Source: Methylacidiphilum sp.
GTDB taxonomy: Bacteria; Verrucomicrobiota; Verrucomicrobiia; CAIQCK01
Length of the DNA stretch: 14,782 bases
Direction: 5' to 3'
NCBI GenBank assembly: GCA_020718125.1
Contig: DYDC01000037.1
Span: forward strand, 1 to 14,782
Of this stretch, positions 7,242-14,590 are shown piece by piece. The notes under the pieces were generated by a model. It was not told the DNA's origin, ran no database searches, and saw nothing but the letters and a program-made list of their open reading frames with translations. The translations under genes were made by a program, and so were the position numbers. How positions within the stretch are numbered: position 1 is the first letter of the stretch; each line of letters starts with the position of its first letter.

Positions 7242-7982
7242 ATGGGATTGCGATACGGCGAGGACTGGCTGGATTGTTCTTCGGTGCATTTCGAGACGGT
7301 CGGCAATCGTTTGCGCGGCGAGTTTGGCATTTCTCCGGATCGTGATCTCTTCGCGAGAATCCGCGTATTGTCCCTTTCCAGTGCGCTGGACAATCTTTCC
7401 GGCATCGCTGGCACATGGCTTTTTGCGGAGCTGTTGAAACAGGCGAGCCAGAACGTGGACGGAAACATCGCCGAGATGGGCGTTTATAAAGGCAGCAATG
7501 CATTGACCGCGCTGCTGTTGCTCGGCAGCCAGATTGGGCGCAGGCGCTATCATCTGTTCGACAGCTTCGCCGGGTTGGCCGGGCCATCCGTTCACGACCC
7601 ATCCGATTGCGCGGGAGAGTTCGACGATGTTTCGCTGCCGCAGATTCAGGACCTTTTCACGAACTTCGAGCAGGCGCGGATCCACGTCGGGCTGTTTTCG
7701 GAAACGCTGCACGAGGTCGCGTCCGAGTGCTTCGCGCTGGTTTATGTGGACTGCGATCTTTACGAGCCGACACTGGAGTGCTGTGAGTTTTTCTACGACC
7801 GGTTAAGTCCCCACGGGACACTGCTGTTCCATGATTACTGTGAAGCCTTCCCGAATCTGCCCCAGGCGATCAAACAGCCGTTTGCCGGCGTGAAGAAGGC
7901 CGTGGACGAGTTTTTTGCAGCTCGACCGGAGAAGGTCATTGAGTTCCCGGAGACGAGCCATGCACTGGTCGTCAAGCGGTGA
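7242..7982 (+). CDS. TylF/MycF-type O-methyltransferase (C-terminal part of a frameshifted gene)
   Basis: SAM- and metal-dependent methyltransferase of the macrocin O-methyltransferase family. From the ATG at 7242: NIAEMGVYKGSNA (75-87) is motif I for SAM, YHLFDSFAGL (103-112) follows, and VYVDCDLYEPT (168-178) with FHDYC (196-200) gives the metal-binding aspartates Asp170, Asp172 and Asp198. Family members methylate a sugar hydroxyl; in this locus the target is presumably a sugar of the glycan. The ATG at 7242 has no ribosome binding site, and this frame is open upstream to a stop at 7119, overlapping the N-terminal domain in the other frame. This is best explained by an indel between about 7210 and 7245 joining the two parts of one gene. 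The catalytic domain itself appears complete, so activity is possible if it is translated. Confidence 0.85.
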   Translation: MGLRYGEDWLDCSSVHFETVGNRLRGEFGISPDRDLFARIRVLSLSSALDNLSGIAGTWLFAELLKQASQNVDGNIAEMGVYKGSNALTALLLLGSQIGRRRYHLFDSFAGLAGPSVHDPSDCAGEFDDVSLPQIQDLFTNFEQARIHVGLFSETLHEVASECFALVYVDCDLYEPTLECCEFFYDRLSPHGTLLFHDYCEAFPNLPQAIKQPFAGVKKAVDEFFAARPEKVIEFPETSHALVVKR

Positions 7983-7998
7983 GGGGGGCTTATTGAAC

Positions 7999-9897
7999 GT
8001 GAACGCACCGCACTCAGTGGAGCCGCAGACGCGCCGGGACGAAATAGACCGCCTGATCGCTTCGGGAGAAACGAGCCGGGCGGCGTTGTTGCTCGGCCAA
8101 GTCTGGCGCCAGAATCCCGGTCTGGCGCAGGCGGGTTTCGTGGTCTCGCGTTTCGAGAAGATCGACCCGAGCTTGTCACGGGCGCGTTGTCGCATCGCCG
8201 TGCTGCGTTCGTTCACGGTAGAGCCTCTGGTGCCGTTGTTGCGCGCCTCGGCGGCTGTGAACGGCATCGCCGTGACCGTCCATGTCGGCGACTTCAATAC
8301 ATATGCCCAGGAACTACTCGATCCCTCCAGCAGCCTTTACCGGTTCGATCCCGACATCGTGATCCTCGCGGCGCAAGCGCGCGATGTGGCGCCGGACCTG
8401 TGGTCCGACTTCGCTCAACTGTCCCCGCAGCAGGTCGAGCAGGCCGTGCAGCGCGTCAGTGAGAGCTGCCGGTGTTGGGTGCAGGCGTTTCACAGTCGTA
8501 GCAAGGCGCATTTGGTCATTCACAACCTGGAGATGCCATGCGTGCCGTTCCAAGGCGTTTTGGACGGTCAATCGCCCAGCGGCCAGGTGGCCGCCTTACA
8601 GCGGATCAACGGCGAGTTGAAACGATTGGCTTCGGAACACACCGGCGTTTACGTGTTGGACTATGACGGGTTGATTGCCCGGCACGGCCATGAGCAATGG
8701 CACGACGAGCGGAAATGGCTCACGATGCGCATGCCCATTGCGGCTGACAAACTCATCCACCTTGCCAATGAATGGCTCCGCTTCATCCATCCGTTGACGG
8801 GCAGAGCCTGCAAGGTGCTGGTGACAGACTTGGACAATACGCTGTGGGGCGGTGTCATTGGCGAAGACGGTTTCGAGGGCATCAAGGTTGGGACCGAATA
8901 TCCCGGAGCGGCCTATCAGGCGTTGCAGCGGGCGATGTTGGACCTCCACCATCGTGGCATCCTGCTGGCCGTGTGCAGCAAGAACAACGCCGACGAAGCC
9001 ATGGCGGCGCTGCAGCGCCATCCCGGCATGTTGTTGCGGCCACAGCACTTCGCCGCCATGCGCATCAACTGGAACGACAAGGTCCAAAACCTGCGCGAGA
9101 TCGCCGCCGAGTTGAACATCGGGACGGACGCGCTGGCGTTCCTCGATGATAACCCGGTCGAAAGAGAATTGGTGCGGGCCGAGATGCCGGAGGTGACTGT
9201 GATCCAGTTACCACAAGACGCGGTGGGTTTTGCCGCGGCGTTGCGCGACAGCCCGGTCTTTGAGCGGCTGGCGTTGTCGGCCGAAGACCGCGAGCGCGGC
9301 CGTTATTATGCGGAGCAGCGCCAACGGACCGAGGTGCAACAACGAGCGGTTTCGATTGAGGACTTTTATCGCTCGCTGGAGCAGGAAGTGGAGATCGCTC
9401 ATGTGACGCCTCAAACGCTTAGTCGCGTTGCGCAACTGACGGAGAAAACCAACCAGTTCAACCTCACGACCCGGCGCTATAGCGAGCAACAGATCGCCTC
9501 GTTTGCCACCGACCCGGCATGCGAAGTCCTCACGGTTCGCGTTCGCGACCGGTTCGGCGATAACGGCTTGGTGGGCGTGGCCATCGTCCGCTTTGACGGC
9601 GAGGTTTGCGAGATTGACACGCTGCTGTTGAGTTGCCGGGTCATCGGCCGAACCGTGGAAACCGCCGTCCTCGCATGGTTGGCCGAGCGATCACGTGCTC
9701 GTGGCGCGAAGCAGTTGCGTGGCTGGTTCGTGGCGACGAATAAGAACGCCCCAGCCAAGGATGTTTATTCCAAGCACTCATTCCAGCTCTTAGAAGAAGA
9801 AGCTGGAACCTCGCTTTGGGCAATGGATCTGGCGCAGGCTGCTATCCGCTGCCCGGAGTGGATAACACTCAGAACCATCGGGGAACCTAGCCAATGA
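7999..9897 (+). CDS. FkbH-like HAD-superfamily protein (glyceryl-ACP forming type)
   Basis: A protein of about 632 residues with the full FkbH layout. From GTG 7999, the N-terminal part (65-260) is an SGNH-like region. The HAD domain follows, with the signature VTDLDNTLWGGVIGEDG (275-291; Asp277 and Asp279), CSKNN (326-330), and FLDDNP (381-386; Asp383, Asp384). The C-terminal part (about 450-620) is GNAT-like, with VRVRDRFGDNGLVGV. Characterised FkbH proteins take the D-glyceryl group from 1,3-bisphosphoglycerate, dephosphorylate it and load it on an acyl carrier protein to begin methoxymalonyl- or glyceryl-ACP pathways. The carrier gene overlaps this one by 4 bp. TTG at 7993 is an alternative start; a GAGGGGGG run at 7981-7988 could serve either. 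Polyketide synthase genes are absent, so the acyl group is probably destined for the glycan. Confidence 0.92.
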   Translation: MNAPHSVEPQTRRDEIDRLIASGETSRAALLLGQVWRQNPGLAQAGFVVSRFEKIDPSLSRARCRIAVLRSFTVEPLVPLLRASAAVNGIAVTVHVGDFNTYAQELLDPSSSLYRFDPDIVILAAQARDVAPDLWSDFAQLSPQQVEQAVQRVSESCRCWVQAFHSRSKAHLVIHNLEMPCVPFQGVLDGQSPSGQVAALQRINGELKRLASEHTGVYVLDYDGLIARHGHEQWHDERKWLTMRMPIAADKLIHLANEWLRFIHPLTGRACKVLVTDLDNTLWGGVIGEDGFEGIKVGTEYPGAAYQALQRAMLDLHHRGILLAVCSKNNADEAMAALQRHPGMLLRPQHFAAMRINWNDKVQNLREIAAELNIGTDALAFLDDNPVERELVRAEMPEVTVIQLPQDAVGFAAALRDSPVFERLALSAEDRERGRYYAEQRQRTEVQQRAVSIEDFYRSLEQEVEIAHVTPQTLSRVAQLTEKTNQFNLTTRRYSEQQIASFATDPACEVLTVRVRDRFGDNGLVGVAIVRFDGEVCEIDTLLLSCRVIGRTVETAVLAWLAERSRARGAKQLRGWFVATNKNAPAKDVYSKHSFQLLEEEAGTSLWAMDLAQAAIRCPEWITLRTIGEPSQ

Positions 9898-10145
9898 GCT
9901 TGCACGTTAGCGAGCGCGTCCAGGAGATTGCGGCAGACATATTCAATCTGCCGAAGGAAAAGATCACACCCACCTGTTCGCCGAAAGAGATTAAAGTCTG
10001 GGACTCGCTGCAACACGTGAATCTGGTGCTGGCCCTCGAACAGGAGTTCGGATTGGAGTTTGAGCCGGACGAAATCCAGCAGATGAAGAGCATCGAGAAA
10101 ATTGCAGGACTCGTGAAACAGAAGCTAGAGCGCCATGAGACATAG
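9894..10145 (+). CDS. Acyl carrier protein
   Basis: An 83-residue acidic carrier protein of normal ACP length. The phosphopantetheine site is WDSLQHV, with Ser38 as the attachment residue in the D-S-L motif (37-39), followed by the recognition helix HVNLVLALEQEFG and a fourth-helix region EIQQMKSIEKIAGLV. It needs a 4'-phosphopantetheinyl transferase encoded elsewhere. ATG at 9894 overlaps the FkbH stop (ATGA), and its own end overlaps the next aminotransferase by 11 bp. This tight coupling argues that the three proteins work in one pathway and that the carrier receives the FkbH product rather than serving general fatty-acid synthesis. Confidence 0.94.
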   Translation: MSLHVSERVQEIAADIFNLPKEKITPTCSPKEIKVWDSLQHVNLVLALEQEFGLEFEPDEIQQMKSIEKIAGLVKQKLERHET

Positions 10146-11277
10146 TGAAATCCCCATAACGAGCCCGTGGTTTGATGAGGCTGAGATCGCATCGCTCGCG
10201 CAGGTCATTCGGTCCGGCTGGGTCACGCAGGGGCCGAAGGTCGCCGAGTTCGAGAAGGCGGTCGCGGCCTACACCGGCGCGCGGTTCGCGGTCGCCACCA
10301 CATCGTGGTCCACCTCGATGTTCCTAACCATGCGATTGCGCGGCATCGGGCAGGGTGACGAAGTGATCGTGCCGTCATTCACCTGCGTGGCGACGGCGAA
10401 CGCCATCCGGCAGACGGGCGCGATGCCGGTCTTCGTGGACATGGACCGGCGCACGTTCAATCTCGATCCGAACCTGATCGGGCCGGCGATCACGCCGCGG
10501 ACGAAGGCGGTCATGGTGGTTCACTACCTTGGCATGGCGGCGGACATGGACGCCATCAACGCCATCGCCCGCAAGCGCGGCCTGCTGGTCTTTGAGGATG
10601 GGGCCGTTGCGCTCGGCGGCGGCTACAAGGGCAAAAAAATCGGCAACCTTGGCGCGCCGACGGGCTTCAGTTTTCACGGCCGCAAGATCATCACCACGGG
10701 CGATGGCGGGATGCTGACCACCAACGACGAGGCGCTCGCGGCCAAGGCGCGGATCGTCCGTTCCCACGGCGCATCGGTCTCCGACCTGGCGCGGCATCAA
10801 GCCAAGGGTGCGCTCATCCAGGAATACACCGAGATGGGCTACAACTTCCGCATGACCGACCTCCAAGGGGCGGTCGGCGTCGAGCAAATGAAGAAGCTGC
10901 CAGCGATCCTCGCGCGACGGCAGGCGCTGGCGGCGCGTTACGACAGGCTGCTCGCGGAAATGCCGGAGATCGAGACGCCTTATGTTCCGCCGGGCTATGA
11001 GCACTCGTATCAGACCTATCTCGTCTGGCTGACGCCGAAATGCCGGGTCTCTCTGGAGGACATCCTTAAGGCCACCGCCGCGCGCGGTGTGTCCTGCCGT
11101 CATTCCATCATCTGCCACACGCAGCCGTTCTACCGGAAACTGTGCGGCGAGTTGCGGCTGCCGTTGACGGAAGAAGCCGCGCGGCGGACCGTGGCCCTGC
11201 CGCTTTATCCGCAGATGACCGAGGAAGAACAGGACTACGTGGTGGCGACGCTGAAGGACGTGTTGATGGGAAAGTGA
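10135..11277 (+). CDS. DegT/DnrJ/EryC1/StrS-family sugar aminotransferase (second copy)
   Basis: A 380-residue PLP enzyme, paralogous to the gene at 3573 over its whole length (shared GWxTQGP, VIVPS, RRTFNLDP or RTFNLDP, YNFRxTDLQ, QMTE motifs). VFEDGAVALGG holds Asp155, and SFHGRKIITTGDGG holds the Schiff-base Lys184. Both copies have E-D-G-A where many relatives have E-D-A-A. It should aminate a keto sugar nucleotide. The start at 10135 lies inside the carrier-protein gene, 11 bp before its stop. The location suggests it makes the amino group that receives the carrier-bound acyl unit, but no dedicated N-acyltransferase for ACP donors is adjacent. Different substrates for the two copies are likely but not proven. 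Confidence 0.93.
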   Translation: MRHSEIPITSPWFDEAEIASLAQVIRSGWVTQGPKVAEFEKAVAAYTGARFAVATTSWSTSMFLTMRLRGIGQGDEVIVPSFTCVATANAIRQTGAMPVFVDMDRRTFNLDPNLIGPAITPRTKAVMVVHYLGMAADMDAINAIARKRGLLVFEDGAVALGGGYKGKKIGNLGAPTGFSFHGRKIITTGDGGMLTTNDEALAAKARIVRSHGASVSDLARHQAKGALIQEYTEMGYNFRMTDLQGAVGVEQMKKLPAILARRQALAARYDRLLAEMPEIETPYVPPGYEHSYQTYLVWLTPKCRVSLEDILKATAARGVSCRHSIICHTQPFYRKLCGELRLPLTEEAARRTVALPLYPQMTEEEQDYVVATLKDVLMGK

Positions 11278-11435
11278 TTTTCATGAACCACGCAAGCATG
11301 GCGGCAACACGAAGCGTCCCGTGTCAGCAGTGGTCTATTGTGCTTTCCTTGATGAAGAAGTCCTTTGGCTCGCAAGATGGCGAAATCCTTCCCTGCGATG
11401 CCCCGCCGCAAGCCCGCTCGATGAACTGATTTGCC
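11278..11435 (+). other. Intergenic spacer with no recognised gene
   Basis: The largest gap after 1879-2046 and 6806-6987 in an otherwise tight locus. A 48-codon frame from ATG 11283 to a stop at 11427-11429 is open, but it has no ribosome binding site and its product resembles nothing I recognise. No strong hairpin, T-tract or clear promoter is seen. It may be a remnant or hold the promoter for the following gene. Confidence 0.4.
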
Positions 11436-12416
11436 ATGACTGCATGCCCTTTTTGCGGCGGCGAATGCCACCAGATGTATCCCATCACGTTAGGGTCGCA
11501 AAGCCGGTGGCTCTTGCGTTGCCAGCAGTGCCTTTCGTGCTCGCCCAGCACCATTTTCAGCGAACAGGCGCTGCATGAATTCTACGCAACGGACTACTTT
11601 GCGGGCGAGGAATGGCAAATCCAAAAGAGCCGGCTGCTTGCAGCCGATTACATCAAAAAGGCCGAAGCGTGCGGATTGCTAACCCTCGGCCTGCGTTACC
11701 TCGAAATCGGCGCTGGTTACGGCCACTTCGCTGATGCTTGCCATCACAAGACCCACTCAATACTGGACGTCATCGAGTTAAGCCGTGACTGCCGGCGTTA
11801 CATCGAATCACGCTCTCCCGGAATAAGAATCCTGGGTGCCACGCTAGACGATGTGCCATCTGACCGGATCTATGATCGGATTTTTTGTTTTCACGTTGTC
11901 GAACACGTGCCATCAGTGGACCTTTTCCTGTCGAAGATCGCCGCCCATCTCACCCCAGGCGGGCGTCTCCTCATCTTGACGCCCAATGCGGCCTCGCGCT
12001 CCTTTCTTCGGAACGGCGTGCGATGGGGTTGGAGCTGTTCCAATCAGCATTGCACTTTTCTTTCTCCTTTCATTCCGGATTCTTTTTTTCAATCTGCCGG
12101 CTTTGATGTCCTCGCTCGCCGCTCCCTCCGGCCTGCGCCGATTCACACTCCCAGCAGCGTGCTTCTCGTGATTGAGGGGGGGCTAAGACGGCTCGGTCGG
12201 CTGCACAATGAATCGCTTTCGGCGCGGACCATTTGCGCAAAGGTCGGTTGGCGGGTGCTCGAAAGCTTACGACCGCAATTTCAACAGAACGATCCGGACG
12301 CGAAGCTGCTGAGGATCGAGCGCTTCTTTCATCGGTTCCAAGGCGCAAACAACCGCGACGAACTCTTGCTGCTCTTGGTTAAACGTCCAGACCCCATTTC
12401 GTCAGACAACAGGTGA
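11436..12416 (+). CDS. Class I SAM-dependent methyltransferase with Cys-rich N-terminus
   Basis: A 326-residue protein of the Methyltransf_23-like group. The N-terminus has two Cys pairs, CPFC (4-7) and CQQC (29-32) plus Cys35, resembling a small zinc ribbon. Motif I is YLEIGAGYGHF (88-98), VIELS (112-116) ends the second strand, and HVVEHVPSVDLFL (153-165) with LTPGGRLLILTPN (172-184) completes the SAM fold. Related proteins in glycan loci often methylate sugars, but target and position cannot be deduced. Base composition is unlike the neighbours: 27 of the 60 bases in 11881-11940 are G or C and T-runs are frequent, which suggests separate acquisition. The ATG at 11436 has no good ribosome binding site. 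The stop overlaps a GTG (12413) in the frame of the next gene. Confidence 0.83.
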   Translation: MTACPFCGGECHQMYPITLGSQSRWLLRCQQCLSCSPSTIFSEQALHEFYATDYFAGEEWQIQKSRLLAADYIKKAEACGLLTLGLRYLEIGAGYGHFADACHHKTHSILDVIELSRDCRRYIESRSPGIRILGATLDDVPSDRIYDRIFCFHVVEHVPSVDLFLSKIAAHLTPGGRLLILTPNAASRSFLRNGVRWGWSCSNQHCTFLSPFIPDSFFQSAGFDVLARRSLRPAPIHTPSSVLLVIEGGLRRLGRLHNESLSARTICAKVGWRVLESLRPQFQQNDPDAKLLRIERFFHRFQGANNRDELLLLLVKRPDPISSDNR

Positions 12417-12496
12417 CGACGACCCATGAGACGCGATTGCGAAGCGGTCTGGCTCAACCCGATGAAGCTGTTCTGTTCCGTTCCGAGGTTTCTGTT

Positions 12497-13630
12497 GTGA
12501 ATCCGACTGTTTCATTTGTCGTCCCGTGCTACAAATACGCGCACCATCTCGCGGAGTGCGTGAACTCGATCCTGTCGCAGACCTCTACGGACTTCGAAGT
12601 GATCATCATGGACGACTGTTCGCCCGACAACACCCCGGAGGTGGCCGCGTCGTTCAAGGATCCCCGGGTCATCTACGTGCGGCAGCAGAAGAACGTCGGC
12701 GGCGTGGCCAACATGAACGACGGCATCCGCCGCGCGCGCGGCAGATACGTCTGGCCGATTTCAGCGGATGATGCGCTCGTGCGGCCCGATGCGCTGGCCG
12801 ATTACGTCACAGTAGGTGAGAAAAATCCCGGCGTGGGAATGTTCTTCTCATCGGGGCTGTTGTTGTCAGACCCTCATGACACCGGGCATACAGACCTGCC
12901 CGCGGTCATCGCCCGCGAAGGGTGGGGAACCCATGTCGTCGCGGAGACCGTTCGATCCGGGCGGGATGAGATCATTCCGGCGAAGGCGTTGTTCGTGGAA
13001 CTGGCCAACACGATCCATATCTGTCCGCCCACGGTCATGTTCCGGGCGTCTGGATTTGCGAAGGCGGGCATGTGGCCGGAGGATGCGAGTGTGAAACAGT
13101 CTCCCGACTGGTTGTTGTGGGCGCGGTTTGCCTTCTTCTTCGATGTCGCCTTCATTGCCCGCCCCGCGGCGGGATACCGCATACACGCAACGAGTGAGTT
13201 TCGGACTTACCGAACCCAAGAACAGGCGGGCTTGCGCGACGCGTTTTTTGCCGTGCTGTGGAAGATGCTCGAACTGGCCGACGGCGACGCCGCGGCGGCG
13301 CAAGTTCTCGATGCCATCGTGAAGCACGCGCTCTCGGCGATTGCGAAGACGCTGCGCGGTGAGACGAAGCTGCCGTTCACGCTGACGATTCAACAGGCCG
13401 AGGAGATCATTGAGAAACACGCGCGCAGCCCGCGGGAAGCGCCCCTGCTTCGGCGGCGGATTCGCCGGGAGTATGCAGACGTGTGCAGTCATCTTAGCAG
13501 ATGTCTTCAGCGCGAAGGAGACCGGGACCGGGCGCGAGTTTGCTGCTCCGAGGCGGTTCGCAGCAATCCGCTCAAGTTGAAGACTTGGTTGAGGCTGGCT
13601 TGGTTGAGTTGCCGGGGCGGTGGTGGCTGA
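12497..13630 (+). CDS. Family 2 glycosyltransferase with TPR-like C-terminal tail
   Basis: A 377-residue GT-A fold enzyme that transfers a sugar from a nucleotide donor to the growing chain at the cytoplasmic membrane face. From GTG 12497: TVSFVVPCYKYAHHL (4-18) is the first strand and loop, VIIMDDCSPDNT (35-46) binds the nucleotide, and PISADDAL (87-94) is the metal-binding D-x-D-like motif. The C-terminal about 60 residues include an EADRAR-like helix and CCSEAVRSNPLKLKTWLRLA, which reads like one TPR unit. No strong membrane segment is seen. GTG 12497 is favoured because GAGG (12485-12488) lies eight bases upstream. GTG 12413, overlapping the previous stop as GTGA, would add 28 residues without homologous character and lacks a ribosome binding site. 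Donor and acceptor unknown. Confidence 0.88.
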   Translation: MNPTVSFVVPCYKYAHHLAECVNSILSQTSTDFEVIIMDDCSPDNTPEVAASFKDPRVIYVRQQKNVGGVANMNDGIRRARGRYVWPISADDALVRPDALADYVTVGEKNPGVGMFFSSGLLLSDPHDTGHTDLPAVIAREGWGTHVVAETVRSGRDEIIPAKALFVELANTIHICPPTVMFRASGFAKAGMWPEDASVKQSPDWLLWARFAFFFDVAFIARPAAGYRIHATSEFRTYRTQEQAGLRDAFFAVLWKMLELADGDAAAAQVLDAIVKHALSAIAKTLRGETKLPFTLTIQQAEEIIEKHARSPREAPLLRRRIRREYADVCSHLSRCLQREGDRDRARVCCSEAVRSNPLKLKTWLRLAWLSCRGGGG

Positions 13631-13648
13631 TAGCGAGTCTTGGCGCAC

Positions 13649-14590
13649 ATGAAACCGTTGGTCAGCGTCATTATCCCAACGCACAACCGCAAGCAGTTGC
13701 TGGCGGAGGCGGTGGACAGCGTGCTCGCGCAGACGTTTCCCAATCTGGAAGTCATCGTTGTGGACGACGGGTCCACAGACGGCACAGGCGAGATGGTTCG
13801 CGAACGCTATGCACGTGAGATGCGCGTTCGTTACATCTGGCAGGAAAACGGCGAACGCGCCGTCGCCCGAAACCGGGGCATCGCGGCGGCCCAGGGCGAT
13901 TTCGTGGCATTCCTGGATTCCGACGATGCCTGGCTTCCGCAGAAACTGGAGAAGCAGATGCCGTTGTTTGCGGATCCTGCTGTGAACCTGGTCCACTGCG
14001 GCTATTCAATCATTGACCACAATGGAGCCAAGGTTCGCGATCTGGTCCGCGATGAAGGCGTCACAGGGGACATTTTTTTCAACATGATCTATCAGAACGA
14101 AATCGGCTCGCCCACCGCAGTGGTGCGGCATCGCACGATTGAGAGAGCCGGCCTGTTCTGTGCGAACCCCTTGCTGCTCACCTTCGAGGACTGGGAATTC
14201 TGGACCCGGATGTGTTACGGGTCGCGCGTGGCCTATGTGGCGGAGCCGTTGGCGCTTTATCGCGTGCATGGCGGCAACACCGAGCGGCCCGTGTCGGCGG
14301 CCTCCTATCGCGCTTTTCTCCGCGAAATCTTTCGTTGTGTGTCCGCGGAGGATCGTCCGAGAGTCACGCAAGCGGCAGCGGGACGATTCCTCGGCCTGGT
14401 GCGTCGGGCCGAAGGACAGGGGAACCTGCGCGAAGCCTGGCGCACGATTTTCATCGCTGTGGGTTGCGTGGGCTGCGGTTTTCTTTGGAGAAACCTGTTG
14501 CCCAGCCTGCGGCTTCTTGCCGACCTGTTGTTGGGTCGCAAGGTGGCCAATGTCTTGCGCGTGATGTTGGGCCGACCGCCGTCACAGTGA
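13649..14590 (+). CDS. Family 2 glycosyltransferase
   Basis: A 313-residue GT2 enzyme. VSVIIPTHNRKQLL (5-18), VIVVDDGSTDGT (35-46) and AFLDSDDAW (87-95) give the nucleotide and metal sites, and LTFEDWEFWTR holds the E-D catalytic base region. A hydrophobic C-terminal stretch (roughly the last 60 residues, including VGCVGCGFLW and LLADLLLG) suggests association with the membrane. ATG at 13649 is chosen because the conserved N-terminus begins there; a TTG at 13640 would add only three residues. No good ribosome binding site precedes either. It lies 18 bp after the previous glycosyltransferase and overlaps the next gene by four bases. The two GT2 enzymes probably add successive sugars of the repeat unit. 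Confidence 0.92.
   Translation: MKPLVSVIIPTHNRKQLLAEAVDSVLAQTFPNLEVIVVDDGSTDGTGEMVRERYAREMRVRYIWQENGERAVARNRGIAAAQGDFVAFLDSDDAWLPQKLEKQMPLFADPAVNLVHCGYSIIDHNGAKVRDLVRDEGVTGDIFFNMIYQNEIGSPTAVVRHRTIERAGLFCANPLLLTFEDWEFWTRMCYGSRVAYVAEPLALYRVHGGNTERPVSAASYRAFLREIFRCVSAEDRPRVTQAAAGRFLGLVRRAEGQGNLREAWRTIFIAVGCVGCGFLWRNLLPSLRLLADLLLGRKVANVLRVMLGRPPSQ

Noticed and set aside
7210..7245. Programmed -1 ribosomal frameshift between the two methyltransferase parts
   Set aside because: No X-XXY-YYZ slippery heptamer or strong downstream stem was found near the transition; an indel or sequence error is simpler.
7999..10145. Start of a polyketide or methoxymalonyl-ACP pathway
   Set aside because: No acyl-CoA or acyl-ACP dehydrogenase, ketosynthase or O-methyltransferase of the methoxymalonyl set follows; the next gene is a sugar aminotransferase.
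11283..11429. Small 48-codon open frame in the gap before the methyltransferase
   Set aside because: No ribosome binding site, no recognisable protein features; too short to support.
12866..13996. Long minus-strand open frame (376 codons), and similar ones at 3420-4397 and 2405-3349
   Set aside because: All are antisense to well-supported genes and have compositionally biased products without recognisable motifs.
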